Source: Actinoplanes utahensis (GTDB lineage Bacteria > Actinomycetota > Actinomycetes > Mycobacteriales > Micromonosporaceae). From it: a stretch of DNA of 64,000 bases. The position numbers were made by a program, and so were the translations under genes. Positions 8,539-16,614 of the stretch are shown piece by piece. Where the stretch lies: positions 1 through 64,000 of the forward strand of contig NZ_BOMZ01000042.1 in assembly GCF_016862455.1 (NCBI RefSeq), given 5' to 3'. Below the pieces are notes generated by a model. That model was not told the origin of the DNA. It saw only the letters and a list, made by a program, of their open reading frames with translations, and ran no database searches. Every line of letters begins with the position of its first letter. Position 1 is the first letter of the stretch.

Positions 8539-9680
8539 CAGCGGAGGATCTCCGCGTCGTGGGCGAAGGTGACCAGGGTGGCCCACTGCTCGCCGAGGCT
8601 CGCGGCGCTCTCGCCGACCGGGTCCTTGAAGAAGAAGGCCAGCTCCGGTACGGGCCCGGACCGGCCCCGGTGCAGCGCCAGCGCGGTGAGCCGGGCCAGG
8701 TCGAGCACCAGCGGGGCGGCCAGCGCGGAGTCGCATCCGTGCCAGGTGAACTCCATCCGCATGCCGGTGCCGAGGAAGCCGGAGAAGGTGATCAGATCCC
8801 ACGCCGTCTTGAAGTCGCCGAGCTCCGCGACGTAGTCGATGCGGGTCGCGCCCTCGGGCCGGTATCCGAGCGCCTCCTCCAGCACCCGGCTCTTGCTGGC
8901 GGTCTTGGCCGCGTTGGCGCCGGGTTCGGCCAGGCGCGCGCCGTCGCCGCCGCCGAGCAGGTTGGTTCCGGACCAGCTGCGCACCGCCAGGTTCCGCAGC
9001 GCGAACATCGGCGCGAGCACCGAGCGGACCAGCGTCTCGCCGGTCTTGCCGTCGTGCCCGGCGTACGGCATCCCGCGCAGCCGGGCCAGCGCGGCCAGGG
9101 CGGGCAGCCGCGCGCCGGTGGACGGGGTGAAGTCGACGAACGCGCAGCCGGCCTCGAACGCCGCGTACGCCATCAGGCTGCTGGGCGCCAGCACGTCGGT
9201 GGTCCGCTCCATCGCGGCCCGCAACGCCCCGAGCTCGGCCGGTACGGTGTCCTCGGCGGTCCGCGGCTCGGTGCTCGCCACGTTCACCACCACCACGTGG
9301 TCGAGCCGGTGCCGGTCCCGGAAGTCGCGGAGGTCGCGGGCCACCGCGGCCGCCGTCTCCGCCTGGACGGCCCGGACCGGCACCGGCCGCAGGTCCGCCT
9401 CGACCGTGAACAGCTCGGCGGCGATCGCGTTGACCAGGGTGGCCGGCACGACACCCGCGGCGGACAGCTCCTCGGCTCGTTTCAGCAGCGGCGTGTCGAC
9501 GATGTCGTGGCCGCCGACGACGATGTCGTCGAGTTCCGGCAGTCCCGCGTCGCGGAACTGGGGCAGCTCGGTGACGCAACCGGCCGGGTCCGTGAGGCCG
9601 GCCCGGACCGCCAGCAGCCCGGTGATCGCCGTGACGGCCACCGACCCGCGGACACCTACCAACCACAATCCGGTACGCAT
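8538..9680 (-). CDS. inositol-3-phosphate synthase-like protein
   Basis: This 380-residue protein resembles myo-inositol-1-phosphate synthase, which converts glucose 6-phosphate to inositol phosphate with NAD. The N-terminus LWLVGVRGSVAVT is the dinucleotide-binding turn. Other family stretches are VVNVASTEP, VDFTPSTG, YAGHDGKTGETLVRSVLAPMF, SWSGTNLLGGGDG and MRMEFTWHGCDS. The ATG at 9680 has GGGAG upstream. It heads the ebo operon and is translationally coupled to eboC. Bacterial Ino1 proteins for lipid or mycothiol synthesis usually stand alone, so this copy is probably specialised for an ebo-linked cyclitol or cyclised sugar. A housekeeping role cannot be excluded. Confidence 0.83.
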   Translation of the reverse strand: MRTGLWLVGVRGSVAVTAITGLLAVRAGLTDPAGCVTELPQFRDAGLPELDDIVVGGHDIVDTPLLKRAEELSAAGVVPATLVNAIAAELFTVEADLRPVPVRAVQAETAAAVARDLRDFRDRHRLDHVVVVNVASTEPRTAEDTVPAELGALRAAMERTTDVLAPSSLMAYAAFEAGCAFVDFTPSTGARLPALAALARLRGMPYAGHDGKTGETLVRSVLAPMFALRNLAVRSWSGTNLLGGGDGARLAEPGANAAKTASKSRVLEEALGYRPEGATRIDYVAELGDFKTAWDLITFSGFLGTGMRMEFTWHGCDSALAAPLVLDLARLTALALHRGRSGPVPELAFFFKDPVGESAASLGEQWATLVTFAHDAEILR

Positions 9681-9861
9681 GGCGTTCCACTCCCTTTCAG
9701 ACGCAGGGGACGGGCGGGAATACCCCGAACACTAGGAATCTGCTGATCACGGGCCAACCCCTACGCGCGGCGGCAGCCCCTCACGCCGCGCGGTGATCCG
9801 CTACCGGGAGTCCGCCGTTCGGCCGACGGCCGCGCGATGATCGGCCATGCGGAACCAGCCC

Positions 9862-9881
9862 ATATTAAGCGTTGTTAATAT
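9862..9881. promoter_or_regulatory. AT-rich inverted repeat (candidate operator)
   Basis: Seven-base arms ATATTAA and TTAATAT flank a 6-nt spacer, a perfect palindrome in an otherwise GC-rich window. It lies 87 nt before the start of the copper-radical oxidase and 181 nt from the divergent ebo operon start. It could bind a repressor or activator for either unit. Which protein binds is unknown. Confidence 0.5.
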
Positions 9882-9968
9882 TGATGAGTACCTTAGTCGG
9901 CGTTATGGTGACCGAATCGGAAACCGGAAACGGGCGGTGTGCATAAAACGATCTCGGGGGAAATCATC

Positions 9969-12080
9969 ATGCGCCTGGGCCATGGCATCATCGCTTTTCT
10001 ATTCTTCTTCTCGGCCGTATCGGTCAGCGTCCCGGGCACCCGTTCCGCGGCCGCTCACGAGCACGCGGGCCATACCGGTCACGAGCACGCCGCGCACGAG
10101 CCCGCCGCGTACGAGAACGTCGCGCACGGGCACGCCGACGACGACGCGGACCACCGGGCCCAGGACCTCGTCGGCACACCGATGCGGGTCATCGAGGAAC
10201 AGACCAAGGCCAACGCCGACCGGATCCAGCGCGCGACCGGCCTGCGTCCCGGCGTCACACCGAACCGCAGGATCGCCGCCGACCCCGGCGCCGACGGGGC
10301 GTGGAGCGCGGTCGTCAACACGCCGGTGGTGCCGGTCTTCACCGCGGTGCTGCCCAACGGCAAGCTGCTGATCTGGGACTCCGTCGGCGACAACCCGGTC
10401 GAGACGTACCCGTCGCACACCTTCACCCGGGCCATGGTCTTCAACCCGGCGAACAACACCGCCAAGCGCGTCGACCTCCAGGGCACCAACATCTTCTGCG
10501 CCGGGTTCGCGCATCTGCCCAACGGCGACATCCTGATCGCCGGCGGCAACGCCAACGCGCAGATGGCCGGGACGGTGCGGACCTACGTCTTCAACTGGCA
10601 GGCCGAGACGTGGACCCGGGGCGCCGACATGGCGGCCGCGCGGTGGTACCCGTCGGTGGCCACGATGGCGAACGGCGAAGAAGTGATCATCGGCGGCGGA
10701 CCGTCGGTCGCCGAGGTCTATCAGACCAACGGCGCCATTCGGAAACTGACCGGTTTCGACAAATACAACCAGCGGATGTATCCGTTCATGGGCTCCCGGC
10801 CGGATACCCAACTGGGATTCTTCGGTCCCTGGCTGACCGGATTCACGATCACCACCTCCGCCGACGGAATCATCACCGGAACATCGACCCGGGACTCGGT
10901 CGCCCGGATCTACGGCAGCTACTCCACCTACGACGTCGGCAAGACCCTCGTGGTCGGCGGCGGCGACATCACCGAGAACGGGGCGACCCGGGTGCCGACC
11001 CGGACCGCCGTCCTGCTGGACGCCAACAACACCATCAACCCGGTGGTCACCGCGACCGGGTCGCTCTCGACCGGGCGCCGCCAGCTCAACGCGACAGTCC
11101 TCGCCGACGGGTCGGTGCTCGCCACCGGCGGTATGAACAGCGCCGCCGTCGACGGGCTGGTCGACCTCCAGCACGCCGTCACCACGGCGGAACGCTGGGA
11201 CCCGGCCACCGGGCAGTGGAGCGTCCTGTCCGGCGCCGCGCGCATCCGGCAGTACCACTCCACCGCCGCGCTGCTACCGGACGGCCGGGTGCTGACCGGC
11301 GGCGGCGGGATCTGCGCGCGCTGCCGGACCGTCGGCTACCTGGAGAAGAACATCGAGTACTTCAGCCCGCCGTACCTGTTCAAGAAGGACGGCAGTGGGC
11401 AACTCGCCGCCCGGCCGGTCATCTCCGGCGCGCCGGCCACCACCAGCGGCCGGTTCACCGTCACCACCCCGCAGGCGGCCGACATCCGCAAGGTCGCCCT
11501 GGTCGGGCTGGCCGACGTCACGCACGGCGTCGACCAGGGGCAACGCTATGTGCCGCTGAAGTTCACCGCCGACGGCACCACGCTGACCGTCATCGGGCCC
11601 CCGTCCGGCGGGTCGACGCCGCCCGGCTACTACATGCTCTTCATCGTCGACAGCGCCGGCGTCCCGTCGGTGGCGAAGATGGTGCAGGTCGGCTTCGGGC
11701 CGAAACCGCTGATGAGCCCGATCAAGAACAGCACCGGCCGGTGCCTCGACGTGCCGGGCGCCGCCCTGGCCAGCGGCACCTACGTGATGACCTACACCTG
11801 CATCGGGTCCAAGGCGCAGGCGTGGAACCGGGTCGGCGAGACGATGCGGGCGGTCGGCAACTGCCTCGACGTCCCCAACCAGAACTTCGTGACCGGGCAA
11901 CGGATCTGGGCGTGGACCTGCAACAACGGCCCCGCCCAGCGCTGGCAGGGCTACGCCGACGGCACGATCAAGCCACTGCAGAACACCACGTTGTGCCTGA
12001 GCGCGGCCGGATCGGCGAACAGCGCCCAGATCCTCGTCTCCACCTGCAACGGCAGCGCCCTCCAGAAGTGGACCCTGTAG
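9969..12080 (+). CDS. secreted galactose/glyoxal oxidase-type copper radical oxidase with ricin domain
   Basis: This 703-residue exported oxidase has a signal peptide at about 1-29. It is followed by a histidine-rich stretch (residues 30-63, repeats of HEHA, HGHA) and a kelch-type seven-bladed propeller. A C-terminal DUF1929 domain and a ricin B-type trefoil (about 580-703) with three QxW-like repeats follow. Likely active-site residues by comparison with GlxA and galactose oxidase are Cys177 (FCAG), Tyr227 (RWYP), Tyr429-His430 (RQYHST) and His519 (VTHGVDQGQR). The thioether Cys-Tyr and copper ligands therefore all appear present. I start at ATG 9969, preceded by GGGGGAAA, rather than the upstream ATG at 9939. 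Family members oxidise terminal alcohols or aldehydes of glycans, yielding hydrogen peroxide. It has its own transcription unit. Confidence 0.92.
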   Translation: MRLGHGIIAFLFFFSAVSVSVPGTRSAAAHEHAGHTGHEHAAHEPAAYENVAHGHADDDADHRAQDLVGTPMRVIEEQTKANADRIQRATGLRPGVTPNRRIAADPGADGAWSAVVNTPVVPVFTAVLPNGKLLIWDSVGDNPVETYPSHTFTRAMVFNPANNTAKRVDLQGTNIFCAGFAHLPNGDILIAGGNANAQMAGTVRTYVFNWQAETWTRGADMAAARWYPSVATMANGEEVIIGGGPSVAEVYQTNGAIRKLTGFDKYNQRMYPFMGSRPDTQLGFFGPWLTGFTITTSADGIITGTSTRDSVARIYGSYSTYDVGKTLVVGGGDITENGATRVPTRTAVLLDANNTINPVVTATGSLSTGRRQLNATVLADGSVLATGGMNSAAVDGLVDLQHAVTTAERWDPATGQWSVLSGAARIRQYHSTAALLPDGRVLTGGGGICARCRTVGYLEKNIEYFSPPYLFKKDGSGQLAARPVISGAPATTSGRFTVTTPQAADIRKVALVGLADVTHGVDQGQRYVPLKFTADGTTLTVIGPPSGGSTPPGYYMLFIVDSAGVPSVAKMVQVGFGPKPLMSPIKNSTGRCLDVPGAALASGTYVMTYTCIGSKAQAWNRVGETMRAVGNCLDVPNQNFVTGQRIWAWTCNNGPAQRWQGYADGTIKPLQNTTLCLSAAGSANSAQILVSTCNGSALQKWTL

Positions 12081-12095
12081 GACCGACCGGCCGGA

Positions 12096-12116
12096 CGGCG
12101 CCCAGGGCGGGCGCCG
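12096..12116 (+). terminator. hairpin after copper oxidase gene
   Basis: Arms CGGCGCCC (12096-12103) and GGGCGCCG (12109-12116) are exact complements with a 5-nt loop, 15 nt after the oxidase stop. There is no T tract, as is common in actinobacterial terminators. Confidence 0.5.
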
Positions 12117-12144
12117 ATCCGGCGTCACCTGCGGGAAAGGCGGT

Positions 12145-12150
12145 TATCCT
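12145..12150 (+). promoter_or_regulatory. -10 box for GNAT gene
   Basis: TATCCT fits TANNNT and ends 7 nt before the GTG at 12158. This supports a leaderless transcript and the longer of two possible starts. Confidence 0.4.
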
Positions 12151-12157
12151 TGCCGCC

Positions 12158-12682
12158 GTGCAAGGACCATCGTTGACCACCGTTGTCCGCCAGGCCGTCG
12201 TGGCCGACGTGAGCAGCATCGCCGAGATCTGTTCCACCGCCTACCGCGACGCCTACCGGGAGCTGCTCCCGCCCGGTTACATCGATCGCAGTGTCGTCGC
12301 GTTCTACGACGCGGAGCGGGTCGCCCGGGACGTCGCGGCCGCGCCGCCGGACTGGTTCGGCTATCAGGTCGTCGAGGAGGGCGGCCGGGTGCTCGGCGCC
12401 GCCGGCGGCGGGATGAGCGGGCCGGCGACGGGTGAGCTGTCGCTGATCTATCTCGCCGCCGCCGCGCGCGGCCGCGGGCTCGGCACCCTGCTGCTGGACC
12501 GGGTGACCGAGCAGATTCGGGCGGCCGGTGGCACCGAGATGTGGGTGTCGGTGTTCCTCGGTGACCAGCGCGGCATCGGGTTCTACCGGGCGCGCGGCTT
12601 CGAGCCGGTCGACACGGTGCGCGCCGCCCTGTCCCGCGTCGACGACCACATCCGCAGCCTGCGGATGCGCCGTCTCCTCTAG
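12158..12682 (+). CDS. GNAT family N-acetyltransferase
   Basis: This 174-residue acetyl-CoA-dependent acetyltransferase has a complete GNAT fold: an N-terminal strand VRQAVVADVSSIAEI, and a motif A region LSLIYLAAAARGRGLGTLLLDRV containing the R/Q-x-x-G-x-G/A pyrophosphate loop (RGRGLG). Motif B is SVFLGDQRGIGFYRARGFEPV. Two starts are possible. GTG 12158 lies 7 nt after a TANNNT box, and TTG 12173 has AAGGA 6 nt upstream; I keep the longer form. Substrate unknown. It stands alone between the oxidase and a convergent lipoprotein gene. Confidence 0.88.
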   Translation: MQGPSLTTVVRQAVVADVSSIAEICSTAYRDAYRELLPPGYIDRSVVAFYDAERVARDVAAAPPDWFGYQVVEEGGRVLGAAGGGMSGPATGELSLIYLAAAARGRGLGTLLLDRVTEQIRAAGGTEMWVSVFLGDQRGIGFYRARGFEPVDTVRAALSRVDDHIRSLRMRRLL

Positions 12683-12724
12683 CGTGCCGGCTTCGGGCGC
12701 GCGGGACGGCCGAAGTCCACCCGG

Positions 12725-13930
12725 TCAGCCGAGCTTGGATCCGCTGATCGCCGGGTCGCCCTTGCCGAGGTAGAAGATGCCGGGCAGCCCGGTCGTCTCG
12801 AACGTCTCGCTGACGTTGCGGCGCAGCGTGGAGTTGCGGACCGCCAGCGTGCCGGTGCGATCGTTGCTGACGAAGAACACCGCTCCGCCGCCCTCCTCGG
12901 CCCGGTTCCTCTCGATCAGCGTGCCGTCCAGCTTCAGGTCGTAGTCGTCGCCGTCCAGGTAGATCGCGCCGCCGCTGCCGCCGCCGGGAGTGCCGTCCCG
13001 GGCCGGGTTCGCGCCCTTGCCGACCGCCGCGTTGCCGGAGAACACACTGTTCAGCACGGTCCAGGAGACGTGCAGGCCACTGAGCGCGCCGCCGTTGGCG
13101 CACTCGCCGCCGGTGAACGTGCTGCCCACCACGTAGACGGGCTGGTTGCCGCCCTGCAGCCGGACCCGGATCGCGCCGCCGCCGACGTCCGGGCCGGTCC
13201 GCTCGCACCGGTTGCCGGTGAACCGGGAGCCGATCACCCTGAGGCCGCCGCCGATCACGAAGATCGCGCCGCCGCCGCCGGCCGCGTCACCGCCGCCGGC
13301 GGCGTTGCCCCGGGTGAAGGCGAGGTTCTGCACGGTCAGGCGGGGCGTCACCTTGTCGTGGCAGTGGCCGCTCGCGGAACTCACACCCTGGGCGGTGTCG
13401 CAGACGTTCATGTACAGGATGCGACGGCTGCCGCCGCCACTGAGGGTGACCCGGCCGCCGCCGTCCAGGACCACCTTCGCCACGTTGTTGCGGACCTTGG
13501 CGGTGGCGGTCATGGCGATCGTGACCGGGGACGGGCCACAGTCGAAGGTGATGACGCCGCCGGCCGCGACCGCTTTCACCACGGCGGCGGAGGTGCAGCT
13601 CGCGGGGGTGCCGTCGCCGATCGTCCGGTCGGGCCGGCTCGTGTCGACAGCCCTCGCCGCCGCCGGAACGGCCGCCCGGCCCGACGCGTTGCCGGGTCGG
13701 GGGAGCTTCTTGACGGCCGGTGGCCTCGCCGTCGCCGACACCGGTGCCGACGTCGCCGGCTTGGCGGGCGGCGTGACGGCCACGGCCGAGGGGGGCGTGA
13801 CGGACGAGGCGGCCGGAGCCGCCGGCGCCGGCCGGGACGGTGCGGAGACCGGTGTGCTGGGTGGGGCGGACTGACAGGCGGCCAGAGCGCCGGCGAGCAG
13901 CAGGGTCAGAGCGATCCGTCGAATTCGCAC
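12725..13930 (-). CDS. lipoprotein with right-handed beta-helix repeats
   Basis: This is a 401-residue lipid-anchored surface protein. The N-terminus MRIRRIALTLLLAGALAAC is a lipoprotein signal with lipobox LAAC at residue 19. A proline/alanine/serine-rich linker (about 20-80) resembles a cell-wall spacer. Residues 110-401 form repeats of the type GGGAI-x-V with N-x-A and GG turns (for example GGGGAIFVIGGGLRVIGSRF and GGALSG), typical of pectate-lyase-like or polymorphic-outer-membrane-type parallel beta-helices. No catalytic motif is clear. The GTG at 13930 is placed 6 nt after a TACCAT -10 box. Function unknown; it could be a glycan-binding or glycan-cleaving surface protein. Confidence 0.85.
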   Translation of the reverse strand: MRIRRIALTLLLAGALAACQSAPPSTPVSAPSRPAPAAPAASSVTPPSAVAVTPPAKPATSAPVSATARPPAVKKLPRPGNASGRAAVPAAARAVDTSRPDRTIGDGTPASCTSAAVVKAVAAGGVITFDCGPSPVTIAMTATAKVRNNVAKVVLDGGGRVTLSGGGSRRILYMNVCDTAQGVSSASGHCHDKVTPRLTVQNLAFTRGNAAGGGDAAGGGGAIFVIGGGLRVIGSRFTGNRCERTGPDVGGGAIRVRLQGGNQPVYVVGSTFTGGECANGGALSGLHVSWTVLNSVFSGNAAVGKGANPARDGTPGGGSGGAIYLDGDDYDLKLDGTLIERNRAEEGGGAVFFVSNDRTGTLAVRNSTLRRNVSETFETTGLPGIFYLGKGDPAISGSKLG

Positions 13931-13936
13931 CGGCCG

Positions 13937-13942
13937 ATGGTA
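13937..13942 (-). promoter_or_regulatory. -10 box for beta-helix lipoprotein
   Basis: On the minus strand TACCAT ends 6 nt before the GTG at 13930 and there is no ribosome site between. The transcript is probably leaderless. Confidence 0.4.
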
Positions 13943-13989
13943 AGCGTGATCCGGGACCCCACGGGGCCCCGGACCACCCGGGCGATGTG

Positions 13990-15390
13990 TCAGCGTGCGG
14001 TCGCGTACGCCGCGGATCCGATCAATTCGAGTGAAACCTGAAGCCGTTCCAGGCTGATGTTCTTGGCGATGGTGTCCTCCGGGCTGTGGTACGGCGGCTC
14101 CAGCAGCGCCGGCGACTCCTCGCCACGCCAGCTGAAGTTCGCCGACGCGATCCCGACCTCCTGGAACGACTGGTGGTCGCTGGAGCCACGCAGGGTGACC
14201 GGCGAGATGCGCGGCGCGTACCCGAGCCGGTTCGCCGCCGCCGCCACCTCGTCGGTCGCCCGGTTCGGCTGCCCGGTGAACGACAGCAGCCAGTACCGGG
14301 TCGCCGGGTCCCAGCTGGTCGCCACCATGTCGTTCTGGAAGACCGCGACGATCCGGTCCCGCTCCGCCTGCGGCAGCTGGGCCACGTGGTAGCGGGAGCC
14401 GATCAGCCCCTGCTCCTCCGATCCCCACAGCGCGAACCGCAGGGTCGCCGTCGTCGGCAGGTGCCGCAGCACCCGTGCCACCTCGAGGGTGAGGACGGTG
14501 CCGGAGCCGTCGTCGTTGGCGCCGGGCGCGCCGATGACGGTGTCGTAGTGGGCGCTCACCGACACCACCGGGCCGTTCGCCGGGCCCCGCCCGCGGCGCT
14601 CGGCGAGCACGTTGTGCGAGGTCAGGCCACGGTGTGCGGCGGTCGACACGGTCAGCTTGAGCCGGCCCTTGGCGAGCAGGGCACGCAGCCGGTGCTTCTG
14701 CGCCTGGGCGACGCCGACGACCGGGATGGGCACCGGGTTCTCCGCGGAGGCCGGCAGGGTCGGGCTGAACGCCGAGGCCCGGCGCGGCTCGACCAGGTCG
14801 GCGGGCAGGAAGATCACGGCCGCGGCGCCGCGGGCCACGGCGGTGGCGACCAGCGCCTCCCGGGTGGCGGCCACGTAGTCGATCAGCAGGATCTTGCCCT
14901 TGACGTCGGCCGGGTAGGCGTCGTCGGCGCCGGAGCCGGCGTCGAGCACGTCGCCGCGCACCCGGACGTCGAGGGCGGCGTGCGGTGACGCCCCGGCCTG
15001 CCAGCAGAGGTCACGCGGCAGCCCGCGCGGCGACTCCAGCTGGGCCAGGAACTTGTCGGCGACCGGGAACGGCTGCAGCGTCACGTCGTAGCCCAGCCGG
15101 TCGAGCACGCTGGAGATGTAACCGGCGGCCTTGTGCTCGGAGCGGGTGCCGCCGATGCGCGGGCCGATGCCCTCGGAGAGCACTCGCAGATGCTGCAGGG
15201 CACGCTCGGCGGAGACCCGGTTGACGACCTTGAGGTCGTGCGGGGTCAGGGTCGGTGGGCGCACCGCCCCCGGCCGCTGATCGCCGGCCGCCCAGGCGGG
15301 CGCCGGCAACGCGACTGTCGCCGCGCCGCCGAGCGCGATCGTGAGCATCCGGCGGCGGGACAGTGAAGACTTCTCGGCAGGTGTTTCCAA
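13990..15390 (-). CDS. M28 family zinc metallopeptidase, Tat-exported
   Basis: This 466-residue secreted aminopeptidase-like enzyme begins with SLSRRRMLTIALGG, a twin-arginine signal followed by a hydrophobic stretch ending in PAWAA. Residues about 110-290 include a PA-type insert (DVKGKILLIDYV). The peptidase domain has the M28 ligands HYDTVIGAPGANDDGSGT (His and bridging Asp), WGSEEQGLIGS (Glu), NDMV (Asp) and PPYHSPEDT (His). The best start is TTG at 15390, preceded by GGGGGAG; the in-frame ATG at 15441 lacks a ribosome site and would add 17 residues before the Tat signal. It is a single-gene unit. Its likely role is extracellular peptide scavenging. Confidence 0.9.
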   Translation of the reverse strand: METPAEKSSLSRRRMLTIALGGAATVALPAPAWAAGDQRPGAVRPPTLTPHDLKVVNRVSAERALQHLRVLSEGIGPRIGGTRSEHKAAGYISSVLDRLGYDVTLQPFPVADKFLAQLESPRGLPRDLCWQAGASPHAALDVRVRGDVLDAGSGADDAYPADVKGKILLIDYVAATREALVATAVARGAAAVIFLPADLVEPRRASAFSPTLPASAENPVPIPVVGVAQAQKHRLRALLAKGRLKLTVSTAAHRGLTSHNVLAERRGRGPANGPVVSVSAHYDTVIGAPGANDDGSGTVLTLEVARVLRHLPTTATLRFALWGSEEQGLIGSRYHVAQLPQAERDRIVAVFQNDMVATSWDPATRYWLLSFTGQPNRATDEVAAAANRLGYAPRISPVTLRGSSDHQSFQEVGIASANFSWRGEESPALLEPPYHSPEDTIAKNISLERLQVSLELIGSAAYATAR

Positions 15391-15482
15391 GACTCCCCCT
15401 CGCTGAGGAGATCGCCGATCCCGGTGAGGATGACGATCCACGTGCGAGGAAGACTATTGTCTATATAGCCACCGAGCAATGA

Positions 15483-15543
15483 TTCCGGCTGGTTCTCCGT
15501 GCCGTCTCAGCGGCGCCGAGGCAGCACGGAGAACCAGCCGGAA
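15483..15543. repeat. 57-nt family palindrome, copy 1 (terminator-like)
   Basis: Arms 15483-15502 and 15524-15543 are exact 20-bp complements, with ends CCGGCTGG and CCAGCCGG and the inner sequence GTCTCAGCGGCGCCGAGG. It begins 12 nt downstream of the stop of the oxidoreductase gene at 15555 (minus strand). Its sequence matches the copies at 20266, 34127, 35624 and 62231. Confidence 0.85.
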
Positions 15544-15554
15544 GGGTTCGGCGG

Positions 15555-15947
15555 TTATCCCTGGTAACTCGCTCCCGTGGGCCGCACGACGTAGACGACC
15601 CGGTGCGCCACGTCGCCGGGCGGGCCGTCCATGTGCAGCCCGTACCGATCGGCCAGCGACGCGAAGAACACGCCCTCGGTGTCCGGCTCGATCCGCTCCA
15701 CCCGGCCGCGCACCTCGAGGTAACGGTAGGGCCGCTCGGGATCGTTGATCGACAGGCTGACCCGCGGCTCGCCGGTCACGTTCCGGTACTTGCGGCGGGT
15801 GGTCGTGTTGGTGAACCGCAGGAACTCGCCGTCGTAGCTGAACCACATCGGGTTGACCTGCGGCTCGCCGTCGTCGCGCACGGTGCCCAGGTGGCCGAAG
15901 AGCGGCCGCTCCAGCAGATCGGTGTAGCTGTCCGGGATGATGCTCAT
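15555..15947 (-). CDS. PPOX-class F420/FMN-dependent oxidoreductase
   Basis: This is a 130-residue split-barrel flavin or deazaflavin reductase. Characteristic parts are LLERPLFGHLGTVRDDGEPQVNPMWFSYDG, RRKYRNVTGEPRVSLSIND and YRYLEVRGRVERI, the core of the pyridoxamine-5'-phosphate-oxidase-like family. Many actinobacterial members use F420H2 to reduce quinones or other oxidised compounds. It starts at ATG 15947 with AGGG about 10 nt upstream. It is divergent from the MarR-type regulator at 16011 with 63 nt between, containing a 16-bp palindrome. This suggests it is the regulated target of that repressor, probably in a detoxification or redox response. Confidence 0.87.
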   Translation of the reverse strand: MSIIPDSYTDLLERPLFGHLGTVRDDGEPQVNPMWFSYDGEFLRFTNTTTRRKYRNVTGEPRVSLSINDPERPYRYLEVRGRVERIEPDTEGVFFASLADRYGLHMDGPPGDVAHRVVYVVRPTGASYQG

Positions 15948-15948
15948 G

Positions 15949-15964
15949 TGACAGAACCCTGTCA
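15949..15964. promoter_or_regulatory. 16-bp palindromic operator, probable MarR site
   Basis: TGACAG-AACC-CTGTCA is a perfect inverted repeat in the 63-nt gap between the divergent oxidoreductase and MarR genes. It overlaps the leader of the oxidoreductase gene, starting one base from its ATG. Size and place fit a MarR-dimer site controlling both genes. Confidence 0.6.
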
Positions 15965-16010
15965 TAGAACAGCACACGAATTCAACCCGCCCGCATGGCA
16001 GAATGCGGTC

Positions 16011-16451
16011 ATGAGCGCGACGGACGGCCGGCTGGGCTTCGTGATCAAACGGGCCGAGCAGGCGCTGATCGCCCGCAAGTCCGCCGCGCTGCGCGAGTTC
16101 GGCCTGACCGTCCCGCAGTACGCGGCCCTCCTGCTGCTGGCCGAGGCCGGCGACACCGGGATGTCCGCCGCCCAGCTCGCCCGCGAGTCCCTGGTCACCC
16201 CGCAGACGATGGCCACCGTGCTGACCAACCTGGAGACCAAGGCGCTGATCGAACGCGGCCCCTCCCCCCTGCACCAGAAGGTCGTCGTCAACCGGCTCAC
16301 CGCCGCCGGCGCCGCCCTGCTGACCGACGCCGACGACGCCGCGCTCCGGGTCGAGCGGCACCTCTCCGCCGCCTTCACCGAACCGGAGCTGGCCGCGTTC
16401 ACCAGCCTGCTGGAACGCGCGGTCGCCGCGCTCACGGCCACCCGTTCGTAG
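16011..16451 (+). CDS. MarR family transcriptional regulator
   Basis: This 146-residue dimeric winged-helix regulator contains GLTVPQYAALLLLAEAG, the recognition region SAAQLARESLVTPQTMATVLTNLETKALIERG, and the wing SPLHQKVVVNRLTAAG, in the usual MarR order. Residues 115-146 form the C-terminal dimerisation helix. The ATG at 16011 is immediately in frame with the fold; no strong ribosome site is visible. It is divergent from the F420/FMN oxidoreductase it probably represses, with a 16-bp palindrome between them. The ligand is unknown. Confidence 0.92.
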   Translation: MSATDGRLGFVIKRAEQALIARKSAALREFGLTVPQYAALLLLAEAGDTGMSAAQLARESLVTPQTMATVLTNLETKALIERGPSPLHQKVVVNRLTAAGAALLTDADDAALRVERHLSAAFTEPELAAFTSLLERAVAALTATRS

Positions 16452-16614
16452 GACCGGGCCCGGTTCCGGTCCGCCGCGAACGCGCAGGCCGGAGGGGGTG
16501 CGACCGACCCTGTCGCTCGTTAGGGGTGTTGACCCCATGTAGGCATCCGTCAATTCTGTCCGGCGTCGTGAAAACGAAATCCGCCTCGCGGCGGATCCCG
16601 GCGGAGGGGAACCG

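Noticed and set aside
10301..12682. 793-codon plus-strand frame ending in the GNAT gene
   Set aside because: The first 620 codons are a frame-shifted shadow of the copper oxidase; only the part from 12158 is a GNAT.
12683..12724. short inverted repeat CTTCGG/CCGAAG between GNAT and beta-helix genes
   Set aside because: Only 6 bp with a 13-nt loop, within chance expectation for this base composition, so not listed as a terminator.
16526..16614. TTGACC and GGGGT/ACCCC repeat before the conservon
   Set aside because: No matching -10 box at 16-19 nt and the repeat arms are only 5 bp; too weak to call a promoter or operator.
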